Below the pieces are notes generated by a model that saw only the letters and a program-made list of their open reading frames with translations, had not been told where the DNA came from and did no database searches. A program made the translations under genes and the position numbers. Positions 17,928 to 26,935 of a DNA stretch of 64,000 nt are shown in pieces. This DNA is from Kallotenue papyrolyticum (GTDB lineage Bacteria; Chloroflexota; Chloroflexia; Chloroflexales; Kallotenuaceae), in assembly GCF_000526415.1 (NCBI RefSeq), contig NZ_JAGA01000003.1, positions 558,001-622,000 on the forward strand, read 5' to 3'. Numbering within the stretch: the first letter of the stretch is position 1; each line of letters opens with the position of its first letter.

Positions 17928-17951
17928 CTGTTGAGTTGACGGAGAGGACGC

Positions 17952-19148
17952 ATGGACATCGAGGAAGTGTTGACACGCGGCGTGGCGGAAGTGATCGTCG
18001 AGGCCGAACTGCGCGAAAAGCTGCGCGCCGGCAAGCCGCTGCGCCTCAAAATGGGCTTCGATCCCTCCAGCCCCAACCTGCACATCGGCCACGCGGTCGG
18101 CCTGCGCAAGCTGCGTCAGTTCCAGGAGCTGGGCCATACCGTGGTGCTGATCGTCGGTGACTGGACGGCACAGGTAGGCGATCCCAGTGGGCGCGACCAA
18201 TCGCGCGTGATGCTCGCACCCGAGGTCGTGCGCGCCAATGCCGAAACCTACATGCAGCAGTTTTTCAAAATCGTCGATCGCCAGCGTACCGAAGTACGCT
18301 GGCAGAGCGAATGGTTTGGCTCGTTCACGCTGGCGGACGTCTTCAACCTGACCTCGCGCTTCACCATGCAACAGATGCTGGCGCACGAAACCTTCCGCAA
18401 GCGCATAGAAAGCGAGCAGCCACTCTCGCTGATGGAGCTGCTGTATCCGCTGCTGCAAGCCTACGACTCGGTCGCCATTCGCGCCGATGTCGAGTTCGGC
18501 GGCACCGACCAGAAGTTCAATATCCTGGCGGGACGCGAGCTGATGCGCGCGCTGGGCATGGAACCGCAGCAAGTTGTGCTGACGCCGCTGCTGATCGGCA
18601 CCGACGGGCGCAAAATGTCCAAATCGTTCAACAATACCATCGACCTGACCATGCCACCTCACGAGATGTATGGGCGTGTCATGTCGATGAGCGATGCGCA
18701 GATCGTGCCCTACTTCGTCAATGTCACCGATGTGCCGCTGCGCGAAATTGCCGAGATGGAGCAGGCCATGCGCGCCGGCGCCAATCCGCGCGACTTCAAG
18801 ATGCGCCTGGCGCGCGAGATCATCACCCAGTTTCACGATGCCGCCGCAGCGCAGGCCGCCGAGGACTACTTCGTGCGCACCATTCAGCAGCGCGCCCTGC
18901 CGGATGAGATGCCGGAGTTTTACCTCGCCGGCGCCAGCCCGATCGTGGACGTGCTGGTACAGGCCGGACTGGCCGGGAGCAAAAGCGAGGCGCGCCGCCT
19001 GATCGCCGGCGGTGGCGTCAAACTGAACGGTGAGCGCGTGGATAGCCCCGACCTGCTCGTCGCGCCCGACAGCGGCGCGGTGCTGCAGGTCGGCAAGCGC
19101 CGCTTTGCGCGCATCGTGGGCGGGGCGCGGGCGACACACCAGGGCTGA
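17952..19148 (+). CDS. tyrS: Tyrosyl-tRNA synthetase
   Basis: A 398-residue class I aminoacyl-tRNA synthetase. Signatures: MGFDPSSPNLHIGHAVG (HIGH motif starting at His44), DWTAQVGDPSGR, the tyrosine pocket segment FGGTDQKFNILAGREL, and KMSKS near residues 221-225. The C-terminal 60 residues form an S4 RNA-binding domain (SKSEARRLIAGGGVKLNGER). This is the TyrZ-like form that has an HIGH motif in the SSPNLHIGH context. It charges tRNA-Tyr in the cytoplasm. The ATG at 17952 follows GGAGAGG. The upstream leader looks structured. Confidence 0.94.
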   Translation: MDIEEVLTRGVAEVIVEAELREKLRAGKPLRLKMGFDPSSPNLHIGHAVGLRKLRQFQELGHTVVLIVGDWTAQVGDPSGRDQSRVMLAPEVVRANAETYMQQFFKIVDRQRTEVRWQSEWFGSFTLADVFNLTSRFTMQQMLAHETFRKRIESEQPLSLMELLYPLLQAYDSVAIRADVEFGGTDQKFNILAGRELMRALGMEPQQVVLTPLLIGTDGRKMSKSFNNTIDLTMPPHEMYGRVMSMSDAQIVPYFVNVTDVPLREIAEMEQAMRAGANPRDFKMRLAREIITQFHDAAAAQAAEDYFVRTIQQRALPDEMPEFYLAGASPIVDVLVQAGLAGSKSEARRLIAGGGVKLNGERVDSPDLLVAPDSGAVLQVGKRRFARIVGGARATHQG

Positions 19149-19161
19149 TGCGCCGGGACAG

Positions 19162-19200
19162 ACGGAACAGGCGGTGCTAGCTGCGCGCCGCTTGTTCCGT
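19162..19200. terminator. Hairpin between convergent tyrS and DUF4342 genes
   Basis: ACGGAACA (19162-19169) pairs with TGTTCCGT (19193-19200), extended by GCGG/CCGC inside. The right arm lies within the last codons of the convergent DUF4342 gene, whose stop codon is in the loop. Confidence 0.5.
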
Positions 19201-19575
19201 GCCGGCCTCGGCGGCCGGCCTGGTCTCCAGGGTAGGATCCAGCGCTAGCAGGCGCGTCTCGGCGGGCGTGATGTCCACCGGTTCCGGACGCTCGCCCTCG
19301 CGCTCGATCACGATTTGGACGCGTGCCACCAGCCCGGCCAGCGCGCCCAAGGCGGCCAGCAATGGCGCAGCGTACATCGCCGCCACGCCGGCAATCGCCG
19401 CGATGGTTAGCGGTGTTTCCAGGAGCACATGGCCGTCATGCTTGACGATCAGGCGCCGGACATTGCCCTCGTGGATTAATTGCTGCACGCGCTCGATCAC
19501 TTGGTTGGCCGCCAGCTCGATCTCTTCGGTCCAGGTCGGCGCCGACGGCTGCGTGTCGCGCGGTCGTTCGCTCAT
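19177..19575 (-). CDS. DUF4342 domain protein
   Basis: A 132-residue protein. Residues about 16-80 (WTEEIELAANQVIERVQQLI, RRLIVKHDGHVLLETPLT, then a hydrophobic Ala/Gly-rich helix pair) match the DUF4342 pattern: a short ubiquitin-associated-like helix, a beta hairpin and one or two membrane helices. The C-terminal 50 residues are charged. Function unknown. The start MSERPRD at 19575 is chosen because AAGGAGG precedes it; a Met five codons upstream would put that ribosome site inside the gene. It lies 47 bp after the DUF507 gene on the same strand and is probably co-transcribed. Confidence 0.75.
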   Translation of the reverse strand: MSERPRDTQPSAPTWTEEIELAANQVIERVQQLIHEGNVRRLIVKHDGHVLLETPLTIAAIAGVAAMYAAPLLAALGALAGLVARVQIVIEREGERPEPVDITPAETRLLALDPTLETRPAAEAGTEQAARS

Positions 19576-19622
19576 AGGTACCTCCTTCATGAGCCTTGGA
19601 CGACCATGCCGCCGCCAGTGTT

Positions 19623-19910
19623 TCAGAGCACGAAGCCCCGCTTGCGGGCAACCTCTTCCTTGTGTTTGCGGCGCAGCACATCCTGTTCGATCGGCTTGAG
19701 CGTGCGTGAATAGGTTGCCAAAATGCGCTCGACCTCGGCATCGATCTCGGCTTCGGTCTGCAGATTCTCCATGATCGCATCGTACACCGCTTTCACCCGT
19801 ACCGCGCGTGCGTCGCGCGACGGGTCGGTATAGCGCACCAAGCCTTGCTGGGCCAGCTCGTCCACCACACGCTCGGCAATGCGGCGCACCTTATCTTCCG
19901 ACAGGCGCAT
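19623..19910 (-). CDS. DUF507 family protein
   Basis: A 95-residue protein starting MRLSEDKVRRIAERVVDEL, the typical opening of DUF507, with the later AVYDAIMENLQTEAEID and a C-terminal TLKPIEQDVLRRKHKEE. The family is small, helical and of unknown function. The ATG at 19910 is preceded by GGAGGAA; the frame is open further upstream but without a ribosome site. It sits between sigA and the DUF4342 gene, all on the minus strand, but a strong hairpin separates it from sigA. Confidence 0.78.
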   Translation of the reverse strand: MRLSEDKVRRIAERVVDELAQQGLVRYTDPSRDARAVRVKAVYDAIMENLQTEAEIDAEVERILATYSRTLKPIEQDVLRRKHKEEVARKRGFVL

Positions 19911-19983
19911 GCGTTCCTCCACCTCTGGCTTGAGGCTCCCGTTGCTCATGCCCGCGATCATAGCATACCGGCGCGCAAAGACA

Positions 19984-20015
19984 CCGACGGAGCGGCCCGC
20001 GGGTCGCTCCGTCGG
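19984..20015 (-). terminator. Terminator hairpin downstream of the sigma factor gene
   Basis: CCGACGGAGCG (19984-19994) and CGCTCCGTCGG (20005-20015) form a perfect 11-bp stem with a 10-base loop; on the minus strand TGTCTTT follows. It begins 18 bases after the sigma factor stop. Confidence 0.65.
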
Positions 20016-20032
20016 CAAGCGCGTTCTGACGC

Positions 20033-21181
20033 TTATTCCAGGTACCCGCGCAGCCCTGCGCCGGTCGGCGAGACGCGTAGCCGCCGCAGCGCTTCGCCCT
20101 CGATCTGCCGCGCGCGCTCACGGGTGATGCCTAGCGTCTTACCCACCTCTTCCAGCGTGCGGCGCTGGCCATCGTTGAGGCCGTAGCGCAGCTCCAGCAC
20201 GGTGCGCTCGCGCTCGGGCAGTTCGCGGAGCGCCTTGAAGATGTCGCGCTCCAGCATGGTGCGGCTGGCTTGCTCCTCGGGCGGCGCGATGCGATCATCC
20301 TCGATGAAATCCCCGAACTGCGACTCGCCGCTCTCGCCCACGGGCGCCGACAGCGAGATCGGCTGGCGCACCGCTTCTAGCATGCGCTTGATCTGGTCTT
20401 CGGGCAGGCCCAGCGCCGTGCCCAATTCGGCGTGCGTCGGCTCGCGCTGCAGCGCGATCGCCAGGCGTTCGGCGGTGCGGCGCATCTGTCCCAGCGACTC
20501 GCCGAGGTGCACCGGCAGGCGAATCAGACGGCTTTGCTCGGCCAGCGCGCGCGTGACGGCCTGGCGAATCCACCAGGTAGCGTAGGTCGAGAAGCGATTG
20601 CCCTTGCGCCAGTCGAACTTTTCGACGGCACGCATCAGACCGATGTTGCCCTCCTGGATCAGGTCTAGCAGGGGCATGCCACGGCCCATGTATTTCTTGG
20701 CCACGCTGACTACCAGCCGCAGGTTGGCCTGGATCAGGCGCTGGCGCGCCTCATCACCGCGCTCCCGAAGCTGGACCAACTCCAAGCGCGTCGCCGCATC
20801 GAGCTGGCGCCCCAGCTCCTCCAACTGCTGGCGCGCCAGCTTGCCCCGCTCGATCGCCTGAGCCAGCTCGACCTCTTCCTCGGCGGTCAGCAGCGGCGTG
20901 CGGCCGATCTCGCGCAGGTAGCGCGTGATCGCATCCGTTGCCGCAACCACATCCTGCAGCTCGTCGAGGTCATAGACCTCGGCATCGTCAGCTGCTTCGG
21001 CGGCGACTTCCTGCAGCTCCTGCGAGGTAGGCTCTTCCAGCGCGTCGATATCTGTCAGCGGCGACAGCGCCTCCGCGCCTGTCGGGAGCACGGCGGCCGT
21101 CTCCGTTGGCTCAATAGCTGGCTGTTGCTCCTGTTGTTGCGATAAACGCTCGCGTTTCTGTTTCTTAGTCGCCATATTCAT
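20033..21181 (-). CDS. sigA: Sigma-70 family RNA polymerase sigma factor (primary or primary-like)
   Basis: A 382-residue sigma factor. An acidic, Glu/Ala-rich N-terminal 85 residues precede region 1.2 (DAITRYLREIGRTPLLTAEE), region 2 (LRLVVSVAKKYMGRGMPLLD, IQEGNIGLMRAVEKF, FSTYATWWIRQA), region 3 (GESLGQMRRTAERLA) and region 4 (LPERERTVLELRYGL, TLEEVGKTLGITRERARQ). It directs core polymerase to -35/-10 promoters like those seen throughout the window. It lacks a long region 1.1, so whether it is the principal factor or a paralogue of it (several occur in Chloroflexia) cannot be decided. Start ATG 21181; no clear ribosome site, and MATKK two codons later is an alternative. Confidence 0.9.
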   Translation of the reverse strand: MNMATKKQKRERLSQQQEQQPAIEPTETAAVLPTGAEALSPLTDIDALEEPTSQELQEVAAEAADDAEVYDLDELQDVVAATDAITRYLREIGRTPLLTAEEEVELAQAIERGKLARQQLEELGRQLDAATRLELVQLRERGDEARQRLIQANLRLVVSVAKKYMGRGMPLLDLIQEGNIGLMRAVEKFDWRKGNRFSTYATWWIRQAVTRALAEQSRLIRLPVHLGESLGQMRRTAERLAIALQREPTHAELGTALGLPEDQIKRMLEAVRQPISLSAPVGESGESQFGDFIEDDRIAPPEEQASRTMLERDIFKALRELPERERTVLELRYGLNDGQRRTLEEVGKTLGITRERARQIEGEALRRLRVSPTGAGLRGYLE

Positions 21182-21567
21182 CAAACCGGCGTCGGTTGGC
21201 GTGGCCAATCCAACGCGTTCTGTGCTACTGATCGCTGCTCATCCGCTGCTCGCTCTGTGCGAGCCGTTGCAAGATACAGACCGTGATCACGGCTGGCTCG
21301 TGCGCCAGACACAAAGAAAACGCCGGATGGCAGGCCTGTGTCTGTGTATACGCAGCACAGGGCACCGGCGATCTGCGACCACGCGGCCATCCATCGCGGA
21401 CTCGATCAAGGATACGTCCGGTTGGCGCGGCTTGTCAAGCGATATCCAGCACCCCTTTGCTGATACCTAGCTGTTAAAACGCTGGAGCATGCGCGGGGGA
21501 AACGCTTCGGGCGACGTCCTGCCGGCACCAGTGGTCGCCCGGCAGCGGTTGCCTGCGAGCGCTGCGT
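21182..21567. other. Intergenic region upstream of the sigma factor gene
   Basis: A 386-bp gap between sigA and the universal stress protein gene, both on the minus strand. It holds the sigA promoter (21409-21438), giving a leader of about 220 bases. I see no convincing small gene, RNA motif or repeat in the rest. Confidence 0.6.
21409..21438 (-). promoter_or_regulatory. Promoter of the sigma factor gene
   Basis: On the minus strand TTGACA (21438-21433) is followed after 18 bases by TATCCT (21414-21409). Confidence 0.6.
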
Positions 21568-22395
21568 TTAGCCGTTCGGCGGCGTGGCGGGACGCTCCTT
21601 AACCACCAGCACCGGTACCGGGCTCTGGCCGAGGATATCCCGGGTGACGTCTTCGAGCAACAGGCGCTCGATCAGCGTCTGCGAGCGATGCGCACCGACC
21701 ACCAGCAGATCGTAGCCGCCCGCGCGCAGTTCGGCCACGATCTCGTCGATGACCAGCCCGATGCGCAGCTTAAGTTCCGCAGCGACGCCGGATTGCGCCA
21801 GCACCTCGGCAGCGGCGCGCATGTTGGCGACCTCCGGCGCGCCGGTTGCCTCAAACGCCTCCAGCAGGCGCTCCTGAGGCGTGCGCACGCCGAAGATCAT
21901 CGGAATTTGGGAGAGCACGTGCAGGATCGTTGCGCTGGCGCCCGTGCGCCGGGCCAGCCGTGCCGCCAGCCGCGCATCAGCGATCACCGTCCGATCGCCG
22001 CCGGCGCAGATCAGCATCCGTGAGATCTGGCGGGCCTGCCCGCGCACCAGCAGCGACGAGATCGGCAGTTGGGCGCTGAGCGTTGAGGAGGGTCGCATGC
22101 GCAGCCAGCGCGACCAGCGCTCGCGCAACGGGCCAAAGACCGCCAGATCGTAGGCGCCGGTCTGCGCTTCGTTGATCAAGGCGGTGTCTCCGGCCTCAAC
22201 ACGATTGACATGCCGCACCATAGCGGCACGCAAGCGGCTGGCTGCCCGGCCAAACAACTCCACGCCGCGCGCTGGATCGCTTTGCGCGGTGAGGATGGTA
22301 GTGGCGACATCAGCATCGCGCGTGATCGGCGCAATGTACTCCAGTGCCGCCTGGCTCGCGCTCGAGCCGTCGACATAGATCAGCAGGTTCAGCAT
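21568..22395 (-). CDS. Tandem universal stress protein (UspA) domains
   Basis: A 275-residue protein made of two UspA-like domains (about 1-140 and 142-275). Each begins with a beta strand typical of the fold (LNLLIYVDGSSASQAALEYI; RMLICAGGDRTVIADARLAA). The second domain keeps the ATP-binding pattern VVGAHRSQTLIERLLLEDVT and ends SPVPVLVVKE; the first is more degenerate (FGPLRERWSRWLRMRPSST). Such proteins respond to stress or energy limits, and many bind ATP. The ATG at 22395 is used; a TTG two codons earlier is possible and neither has a clear ribosome site. It begins 36 bp after the Na/Pi cotransporter gene and is likely co-transcribed with it. Confidence 0.85.
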   Translation of the reverse strand: MLNLLIYVDGSSASQAALEYIAPITRDADVATTILTAQSDPARGVELFGRAASRLRAAMVRHVNRVEAGDTALINEAQTGAYDLAVFGPLRERWSRWLRMRPSSTLSAQLPISSLLVRGQARQISRMLICAGGDRTVIADARLAARLARRTGASATILHVLSQIPMIFGVRTPQERLLEAFEATGAPEVANMRAAAEVLAQSGVAAELKLRIGLVIDEIVAELRAGGYDLLVVGAHRSQTLIERLLLEDVTRDILGQSPVPVLVVKERPATPPNG

Positions 22396-22431
22396 ACGCA
22401 ACGTCGCGGCTATCAGGTTGGCTGCTTGGCG

Positions 22432-23550
22432 TCAGCGCCAGAGCATCAGCAGCACCGGCACGATCAGCATGAGGGCCATAAACAGCGCCAGCGTGCGGTT
22501 GGTGTGCATGATCCCGTCCAGCAAGACCAGCACGCTCCGCTCGTACAGACGATAGCCGGCAAGCAACACCAGCACCGAGATGGCTGCCACGCTGAGCATC
22601 TCCACCAGCACGATGGTAAAGGCCTGCTCGCCGCTCATCACCAGGGCGGCAAACAACGTGTCGATAAAGGTTGTGATGTTGGCGCCCATGATATATGGCA
22701 CGGCGTTCTCACGCCGCACCAAGCCACGCGCCGAGAGCGGCACCAGGATCGAGAGCGATACCGATACCGACAGCGTTACCGATGTCACCGCCATGCCCAG
22801 CAGAAACATCGCCCACGGGCGGTACACCAGACGGTCAATCCCTTGAAACGCCGAACGCCCGGCGTGCATCGCGGGGAGGGCGCGATCCAGCAGGTTGAAT
22901 GCGCCTAGCAACAGGCCAAGACCGGCGAAAAAGAAAAGCCATGGCACGCGACCAAAGATCAGATCGAGCCGAGTGAGGATTGGATCATAGATCAGATCAA
23001 TCAAACTGGTCAACTGCGTCGCACGGGTCGGCGCTAGGCGCGCCAGCCAACCGTTCTGCAACAGCCACATGCCAATGCCCATGGCCGGCAGATAGATCGT
23101 CGCCGTGACCAGCAGGCACAGCACACCGATGGCGATGCTCACGCCGCGACGATGGCCGCGCAGATGGTATAAAAAGCCGACGAACAGGACGATGAACGAC
23201 GCGCCCAGCCGCGAGCCGGTGATCATGGTAAAGGTCTGCGTCTCGTCGATGACCTGCTGATCGAAGAAGGAGAGCGCGATGGCTGCGACCGGCGAACCGC
23301 TGAGCACGGCATAGGCCACCAGCCAGCCGAAGCCCAGCGTATTGACCGCGTTGCGAATGCCGAGCACATCGGTCAACACCGGCGCCAGTGGCCGCGCACC
23401 GCGCTTGAGCAGTTCCAGCGCCAGCACAAACAGAAACATGGCCAGCGCCGCCGATGCCAGCGTGCGCGGCCAGGCCCGGCGGTGCGCTGGCGCCAGCGCC
23501 GGTGACTCCTGCGGCGACTCCACTGCCGGCGGCTCAATAGCTTCTTGCAT
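22432..23550 (-). CDS. Na+/Pi-cotransporter family membrane protein
   Basis: A 372-residue polytopic protein with about nine hydrophobic segments. Two inverted-repeat signatures of the Na/Pi-cotransporter family are visible: MITGSRLGASFIVL in the first half and IMGANITTFIDTLFAAL in the second, each with the Gly-Ala/Ser-Asn or Ser-containing loop that lines the substrate path. The family imports phosphate with sodium; there is no PhoU-like tail. The ATG at 23550 follows GGGAGCC; the upstream open frame is low-complexity. The UspA gene follows 36 bp downstream, so phosphate or stress physiology may be linked. Confidence 0.8.
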   Translation of the reverse strand: MQEAIEPPAVESPQESPALAPAHRRAWPRTLASAALAMFLFVLALELLKRGARPLAPVLTDVLGIRNAVNTLGFGWLVAYAVLSGSPVAAIALSFFDQQVIDETQTFTMITGSRLGASFIVLFVGFLYHLRGHRRGVSIAIGVLCLLVTATIYLPAMGIGMWLLQNGWLARLAPTRATQLTSLIDLIYDPILTRLDLIFGRVPWLFFFAGLGLLLGAFNLLDRALPAMHAGRSAFQGIDRLVYRPWAMFLLGMAVTSVTLSVSVSLSILVPLSARGLVRRENAVPYIMGANITTFIDTLFAALVMSGEQAFTIVLVEMLSVAAISVLVLLAGYRLYERSVLVLLDGIMHTNRTLALFMALMLIVPVLLMLWR

Positions 23551-23663
23551 GCGTGGCTCCCTGCGCGCAGTTCCAGCAGCGTGCCGGCGGACCGTCGCCC
23601 GCCGGCGGCGCCAATCCAGCGCCGGTGCTCCAATCTTCGGCGCGGCACTCAGACACGAACCAC

Positions 23664-24971
23664 TCAGGAAGCAGTCGCCGGGAGCTCTGCCTCCAGATAC
23701 CTTCGCTGCCCCGGCACGGGGAAGCGCTGGCACAGCTCGCGCACCTCGGCATGCACGCGCTGCTTGAGCGCAGCATTCTCCGGCTCGCGCAAGACCGCGA
23801 CGATCCAATCGGCGATCTGTTCCATCTCCGCCACCCCAAAGCCACGGCTGGTGACGGCGGGTGTGCCCAGGCGAATGCCGCTGGTGATCATCGGCTTGCG
23901 CGGATCGAAGGGGATCGTGTTCTTGTTGACGGTAATCCCCACCTCATCCAGGGCAGCCTCGGCCTGCTTGCCGCTGATCTGTCCCATGCCCTCGGAGCGA
24001 CTCAGATCGACCAGCATCAGGTGATTGTCGGTGCCACCGGAGACCAGGCGCACGCCGCGCCGCAGCAGCGCCTCGGCCAGCGCGCGCGCGTTCTGGACGA
24101 TGCGCCGCTGATAGTCTTTCCACTCCGGCTTGAGCGCCTCGCCAAAGGCCACCGCCTTGGCGGCGATCACGTGCATCAGCGGCCCGCCCTGCACGCCGGG
24201 AAAGACGATGCGGTTAAGGTTGTACTCTTCGGCAATCGCCGCGGAGCTGAGGATCAGGCCACCACGCGGCCCGCGCAGGGTTTTGTGCGTGGTAGTCGTG
24301 GTGAAGTGGGCATACGGGATCGGCGAGGGATGTAGGCCGGCCGCAACCAGCCCGGCGATGTGCGCGATGTCGGCCCACAGCAACGCGCCGACCTCATCGG
24401 CGATCGCCCGCATGCGCTCGAAATCGATGATGCGCGGGTAGGCCGAGGCCCCCGACGTGATCAGCCTGGGACGCACCTCGCGGGCCACGCGCAGCAGCTC
24501 ATCGTAGTCGATGCGCTCGGTCTCGCGATCGACGCCATAGGCATAGACCTCATAGAACATGCCCGAGAAGTTGAGCGGATGGCCATGCGTCAGGTGGCCG
24601 CCCTGGTCGAGTTTGAGGCCCAGAATGCGATCGCCCGGTTTGAGGGCGGCCATGTAGATCGCCATGTTGGCCTGCGCGCCCGAGTGCGGCTGGACGTTGG
24701 CATACTCCGCGCCGAAGATCTGTTTGGCACGCTCGATCGCCAGGCTTTCGACCACATCCACGTACTGGCAACCGCCGTAGTAGCGCCGCCCGGGATAGCC
24801 CTCGGCGTATTTGTTGGTCAGGATCGAGCCCTGCGCTTCGAGCACCGCCTCGCTGACGTAGTTCTCCGAGGCGATCAGTTCGATGCCTTCGCGCTGGCGC
24901 CGGGCTTCGTCGGCGATTGCCTGCGCGATCTCCGGATCCTGCTGTTGCAGCGCGGAAAGGGCATAGGCCAT
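23664..24971 (-). CDS. glyA: Serine hydroxymethyltransferase
   Basis: A 435-residue PLP enzyme that interconverts serine and glycine while charging tetrahydrofolate with a one-carbon unit. The signature [10 protein letters not shown], the segment [14 protein letters not shown] and the PLP lysine Lys230 in [14 protein letters not shown] are all present. Length and layout match bacterial GlyA. The ATG at 24971 has AAGGAGG at ideal spacing. An extended -10 about 90 bases upstream on the minus strand is a probable promoter; no glycine riboswitch was recognised in the leader. Confidence 0.95.
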   Translation of the reverse strand: MAYALSALQQQDPEIAQAIADEARRQREGIELIASENYVSEAVLEAQGSILTNKYAEGYPGRRYYGGCQYVDVVESLAIERAKQIFGAEYANVQPHSGAQANMAIYMAALKPGDRILGLKLDQGGHLTHGHPLNFSGMFYEVYAYGVDRETERIDYDELLRVAREVRPRLITSGASAYPRIIDFERMRAIADEVGALLWADIAHIAGLVAAGLHPSPIPYAHFTTTTTHKTLRGPRGGLILSSAAIAEEYNLNRIVFPGVQGGPLMHVIAAKAVAFGEALKPEWKDYQRRIVQNARALAEALLRRGVRLVSGGTDNHLMLVDLSRSEGMGQISGKQAEAALDEVGITVNKNTIPFDPRKPMITSGIRLGTPAVTSRGFGVAEMEQIADWIVAVLREPENAALKQRVHAEVRELCQRFPVPGQRRYLEAELPATAS

Positions 24972-25058
24972 GGATTGCCTCCTTGTTCAAGCATCGAGCT
25001 GGCCACCAGCGCTGGGCTGCCTCGTCGCGCCCGACGCGCGCCAGCATGAGTCGTGCTC

Positions 25059-25067
25059 AGTGTACCA
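25059..25067 (-). promoter_or_regulatory. Extended -10 promoter of glyA
   Basis: The minus strand reads TGGTACACT (TG, G, TACACT), about 88 bases before the glyA start codon. Confidence 0.45.
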
Positions 25068-25145
25068 TGCGTTGCAACACGACCGAGCAGCGCACTGCGC
25101 TGCGATCCGGTCTCAGGGAGGCGCCGCACGCCAGACGCTCCGGCG

Positions 25146-25511
25146 CTAGCCGCCGGTGGTGCGCAGCCGAAGAGCAATGCCCACCAGAAAGAAGGCAACC
25201 ACCGCGTAGATCAACGCCTCGGCGCGCCCAACACGCCCGCGGGTAAAGGCGAACGCTGCCGGAAACGAGAGGAGGGCAACGATGCCGTACAGCATATGCA
25301 AGGCGATGCGCGGCGGACGCGGCCCCTGGAGATACAACACCAGACCCAGCAGTGCCTCGACGGCGATCAGGCCCACGGCGATCACGACCGCGCCGAGGTA
25401 GGCGCCGCTCACGCCCGCACCGCGCAGATAGTTCCACAAGCCCCAGCAGCCGAGCGCGGCAACAAACAACAAGATGCTAACATTCAGACGCTCATGCACA
25501 AACGCAAGCAT
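25146..25511 (-). CDS. Small four-helix membrane protein, unknown
   Basis: A 121-residue protein with four hydrophobic helices (about residues 10-28, 34-57, 65-82 and 92-113) joined by short charged loops. I do not recognise a named family. The ATG at 25511 is preceded by GGGGGAG; the frame extends upstream into the endonuclease gene without a better start. It begins 14 bases after the endonuclease III stop, on the same strand, so it is probably translated from the same transcript. Confidence 0.65.
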   Translation of the reverse strand: MLAFVHERLNVSILLFVAALGCWGLWNYLRGAGVSGAYLGAVVIAVGLIAVEALLGLVLYLQGPRPPRIALHMLYGIVALLSFPAAFAFTRGRVGRAEALIYAVVAFFLVGIALRLRTTGG

Positions 25512-25525
25512 GCTGCTCCCCCGAC

Positions 25526-26248
25526 TCACTCCGTCGCGTGTAGGCCTGCCGCTTCGGGTTCCTGCGTCGTCCGTTGCCAGGTAGCATAGTAGGCACACAG
25601 GTCGGACAGCGCGCAACGCTCGCAGCGCGGACGTCGCGCCTGGCAGATCTGGCGGCCGTGCCGGATCATGTTGATGTGGAATGCGAAGACATCCTGCGCC
25701 GGCAGCGCGCCTTCCAGCAGCCGATGCGCCGCTTCAACGCTGACGCCGGCAGGGATCAGGCCCAGACGCCGCGACACGCGGTACACATGCGTGTCAACCG
25801 GCAAGGCCGGCAGGCCGCAGGCAAAGCACAGCACGCAGGCCGCCGTTTTGGGCCCAACGCCGGGCAGGGCGCACAGCCACTGCCGCGCCTCCTCCAGTGG
25901 CAGGCGGCACAGAAACCCGAGCTCGAAGCAGCCCCGTTGCCGACGCACGACGTCCAACACCGCCTGAATACGCTGCGCCTTGATGCGGCCTAGACCCGCC
26001 GGTTTGATCACCTCGTACAACTCTTCGGGATCGGCGTCCAGCACCTCCTCCCAGCACCGGTAGCGCGCGCGCAGACGCTGCCAGGCGCGTTCACTGTTGC
26101 GATCGGCGGTGTTCTGCGACAGGATCGTGGCGATCAGTTCGTCGAGCGGATCGGCGGGTGGGAACGGCTGCGGCACGCCATACAGCTCGCGCAGACGGCG
26201 ATTGACCTGGCACAGCCTGGCCTGATCCACTGGCGGCAGTTGCGTCAT
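25526..26248 (-). CDS. nth: Endonuclease III (DNA glycosylase/AP lyase)
   Basis: A 240-residue base-excision repair enzyme that removes oxidised pyrimidines. Visible: IATILSQNTADRNSE, the helix-hairpin-helix LPGVGPKTAACVL with the Schiff-base Lys134, catalytic Asp152 in LPVDTHVYRV, and the 4Fe-4S loop with Cys202, Cys209, Cys212 and Cys218 in the canonical C-x6-C-x2-C-x5-C spacing. The ATG at 26248 is preceded by a GGAAGGTGATGG region. Length agrees with the family. It is followed closely by the small membrane protein gene. Confidence 0.92.
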   Translation of the reverse strand: MTQLPPVDQARLCQVNRRLRELYGVPQPFPPADPLDELIATILSQNTADRNSERAWQRLRARYRCWEEVLDADPEELYEVIKPAGLGRIKAQRIQAVLDVVRRQRGCFELGFLCRLPLEEARQWLCALPGVGPKTAACVLCFACGLPALPVDTHVYRVSRRLGLIPAGVSVEAAHRLLEGALPAQDVFAFHINMIRHGRQICQARRPRCERCALSDLCAYYATWQRTTQEPEAAGLHATE

Positions 26249-26327
26249 CGGGCAACCATCACCTTCCGCGCCTCGCGGCGACGCACCGATGGAGTGGTGC
26301 CATGATACCGCAGCCGCACCGTTGGCG

Positions 26328-26831
26328 CTAGCGCGCCTCCAGCAAGGCACCGTTGATCCAGCCCTCGCTTCCGACAGCGAGCGCCCCACTGGTGCGCGTC
26401 ACCTGCACGCGGTACCAGACCTGACCGGCCAGCTCCTGACGCTCCAGGATCGCCACCTGATCGTCGAGGTTGAGCACGCCCAACACGGTCTCCGGCGCAA
26501 CGCGCGGTTCGGAGCGCAGATTGGCCGTACCTAGCACACGCCCGGCGGGCAGCGCCGTAGGGGTGGGCGCTGTGGCAGGCTGGGGCGCGGCTGCCTGGGC
26601 GGTTGCCGTCTGTTGCGCGTAGTATTGAGCCCACAGCGGCGTCGCCGTAAGCGCCAGCGCCGCTTGATAGTCGCGGTAGCGTTGCGCCCCGACACGCGCG
26701 CCGAACACGAGCAGTGCCAGGAGCGCCAGGGTTAGCGTCAGGATCACAAACAGGGCCACCGGCCCGTAGCGCCGGCCGGCGCGCGGCCCAAAGAGTCGTT
26801 CCCAATCGGTTGGATGCGCCTTGTACGGCAT
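26328..26831 (-). CDS. Membrane-anchored SH3-like domain protein
   Basis: A 167-residue protein: cytoplasmic 22 residues, one transmembrane helix (about 24-46), an Ala/Gln/Thr/Pro-rich linker (70-95), and a C-terminal bacterial SH3-like domain (about 98-165: GTANLRSEPRVAPETVLGVL, DDQVAILER, WYRVQVT, GWINGALL). Such domains often bind cell-wall or extracellular ligands. Its exact role is unknown. The ATG at 26831 follows GAAGGTGAGG. The gene is divergent from the GH/ligase fusion gene, and a run of nine Gs lies in its 5-prime region. Confidence 0.75.
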   Translation of the reverse strand: MPYKAHPTDWERLFGPRAGRRYGPVALFVILTLTLALLALLVFGARVGAQRYRDYQAALALTATPLWAQYYAQQTATAQAAAPQPATAPTPTALPAGRVLGTANLRSEPRVAPETVLGVLNLDDQVAILERQELAGQVWYRVQVTRTSGALAVGSEGWINGALLEAR

Positions 26832-26935
26832 ATACGCGACCTCACCTTCAGCAGCGGGGGGGGGTGGCAGGCAGATTGTGGCATATTTCGCGCTGCATCA
26901 TGGTCCACGATCTGAGCATCCGTTCAGGGCTGCGT

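Noticed and set aside
17806-17951. Canonical tyrosine T-box riboswitch
   Set aside because: The leader is short, lacks a TAC or TAT specifier, and lacks a recognisable stem I; only a T-box-like motif in the terminator is present. Kept as an attenuator candidate.
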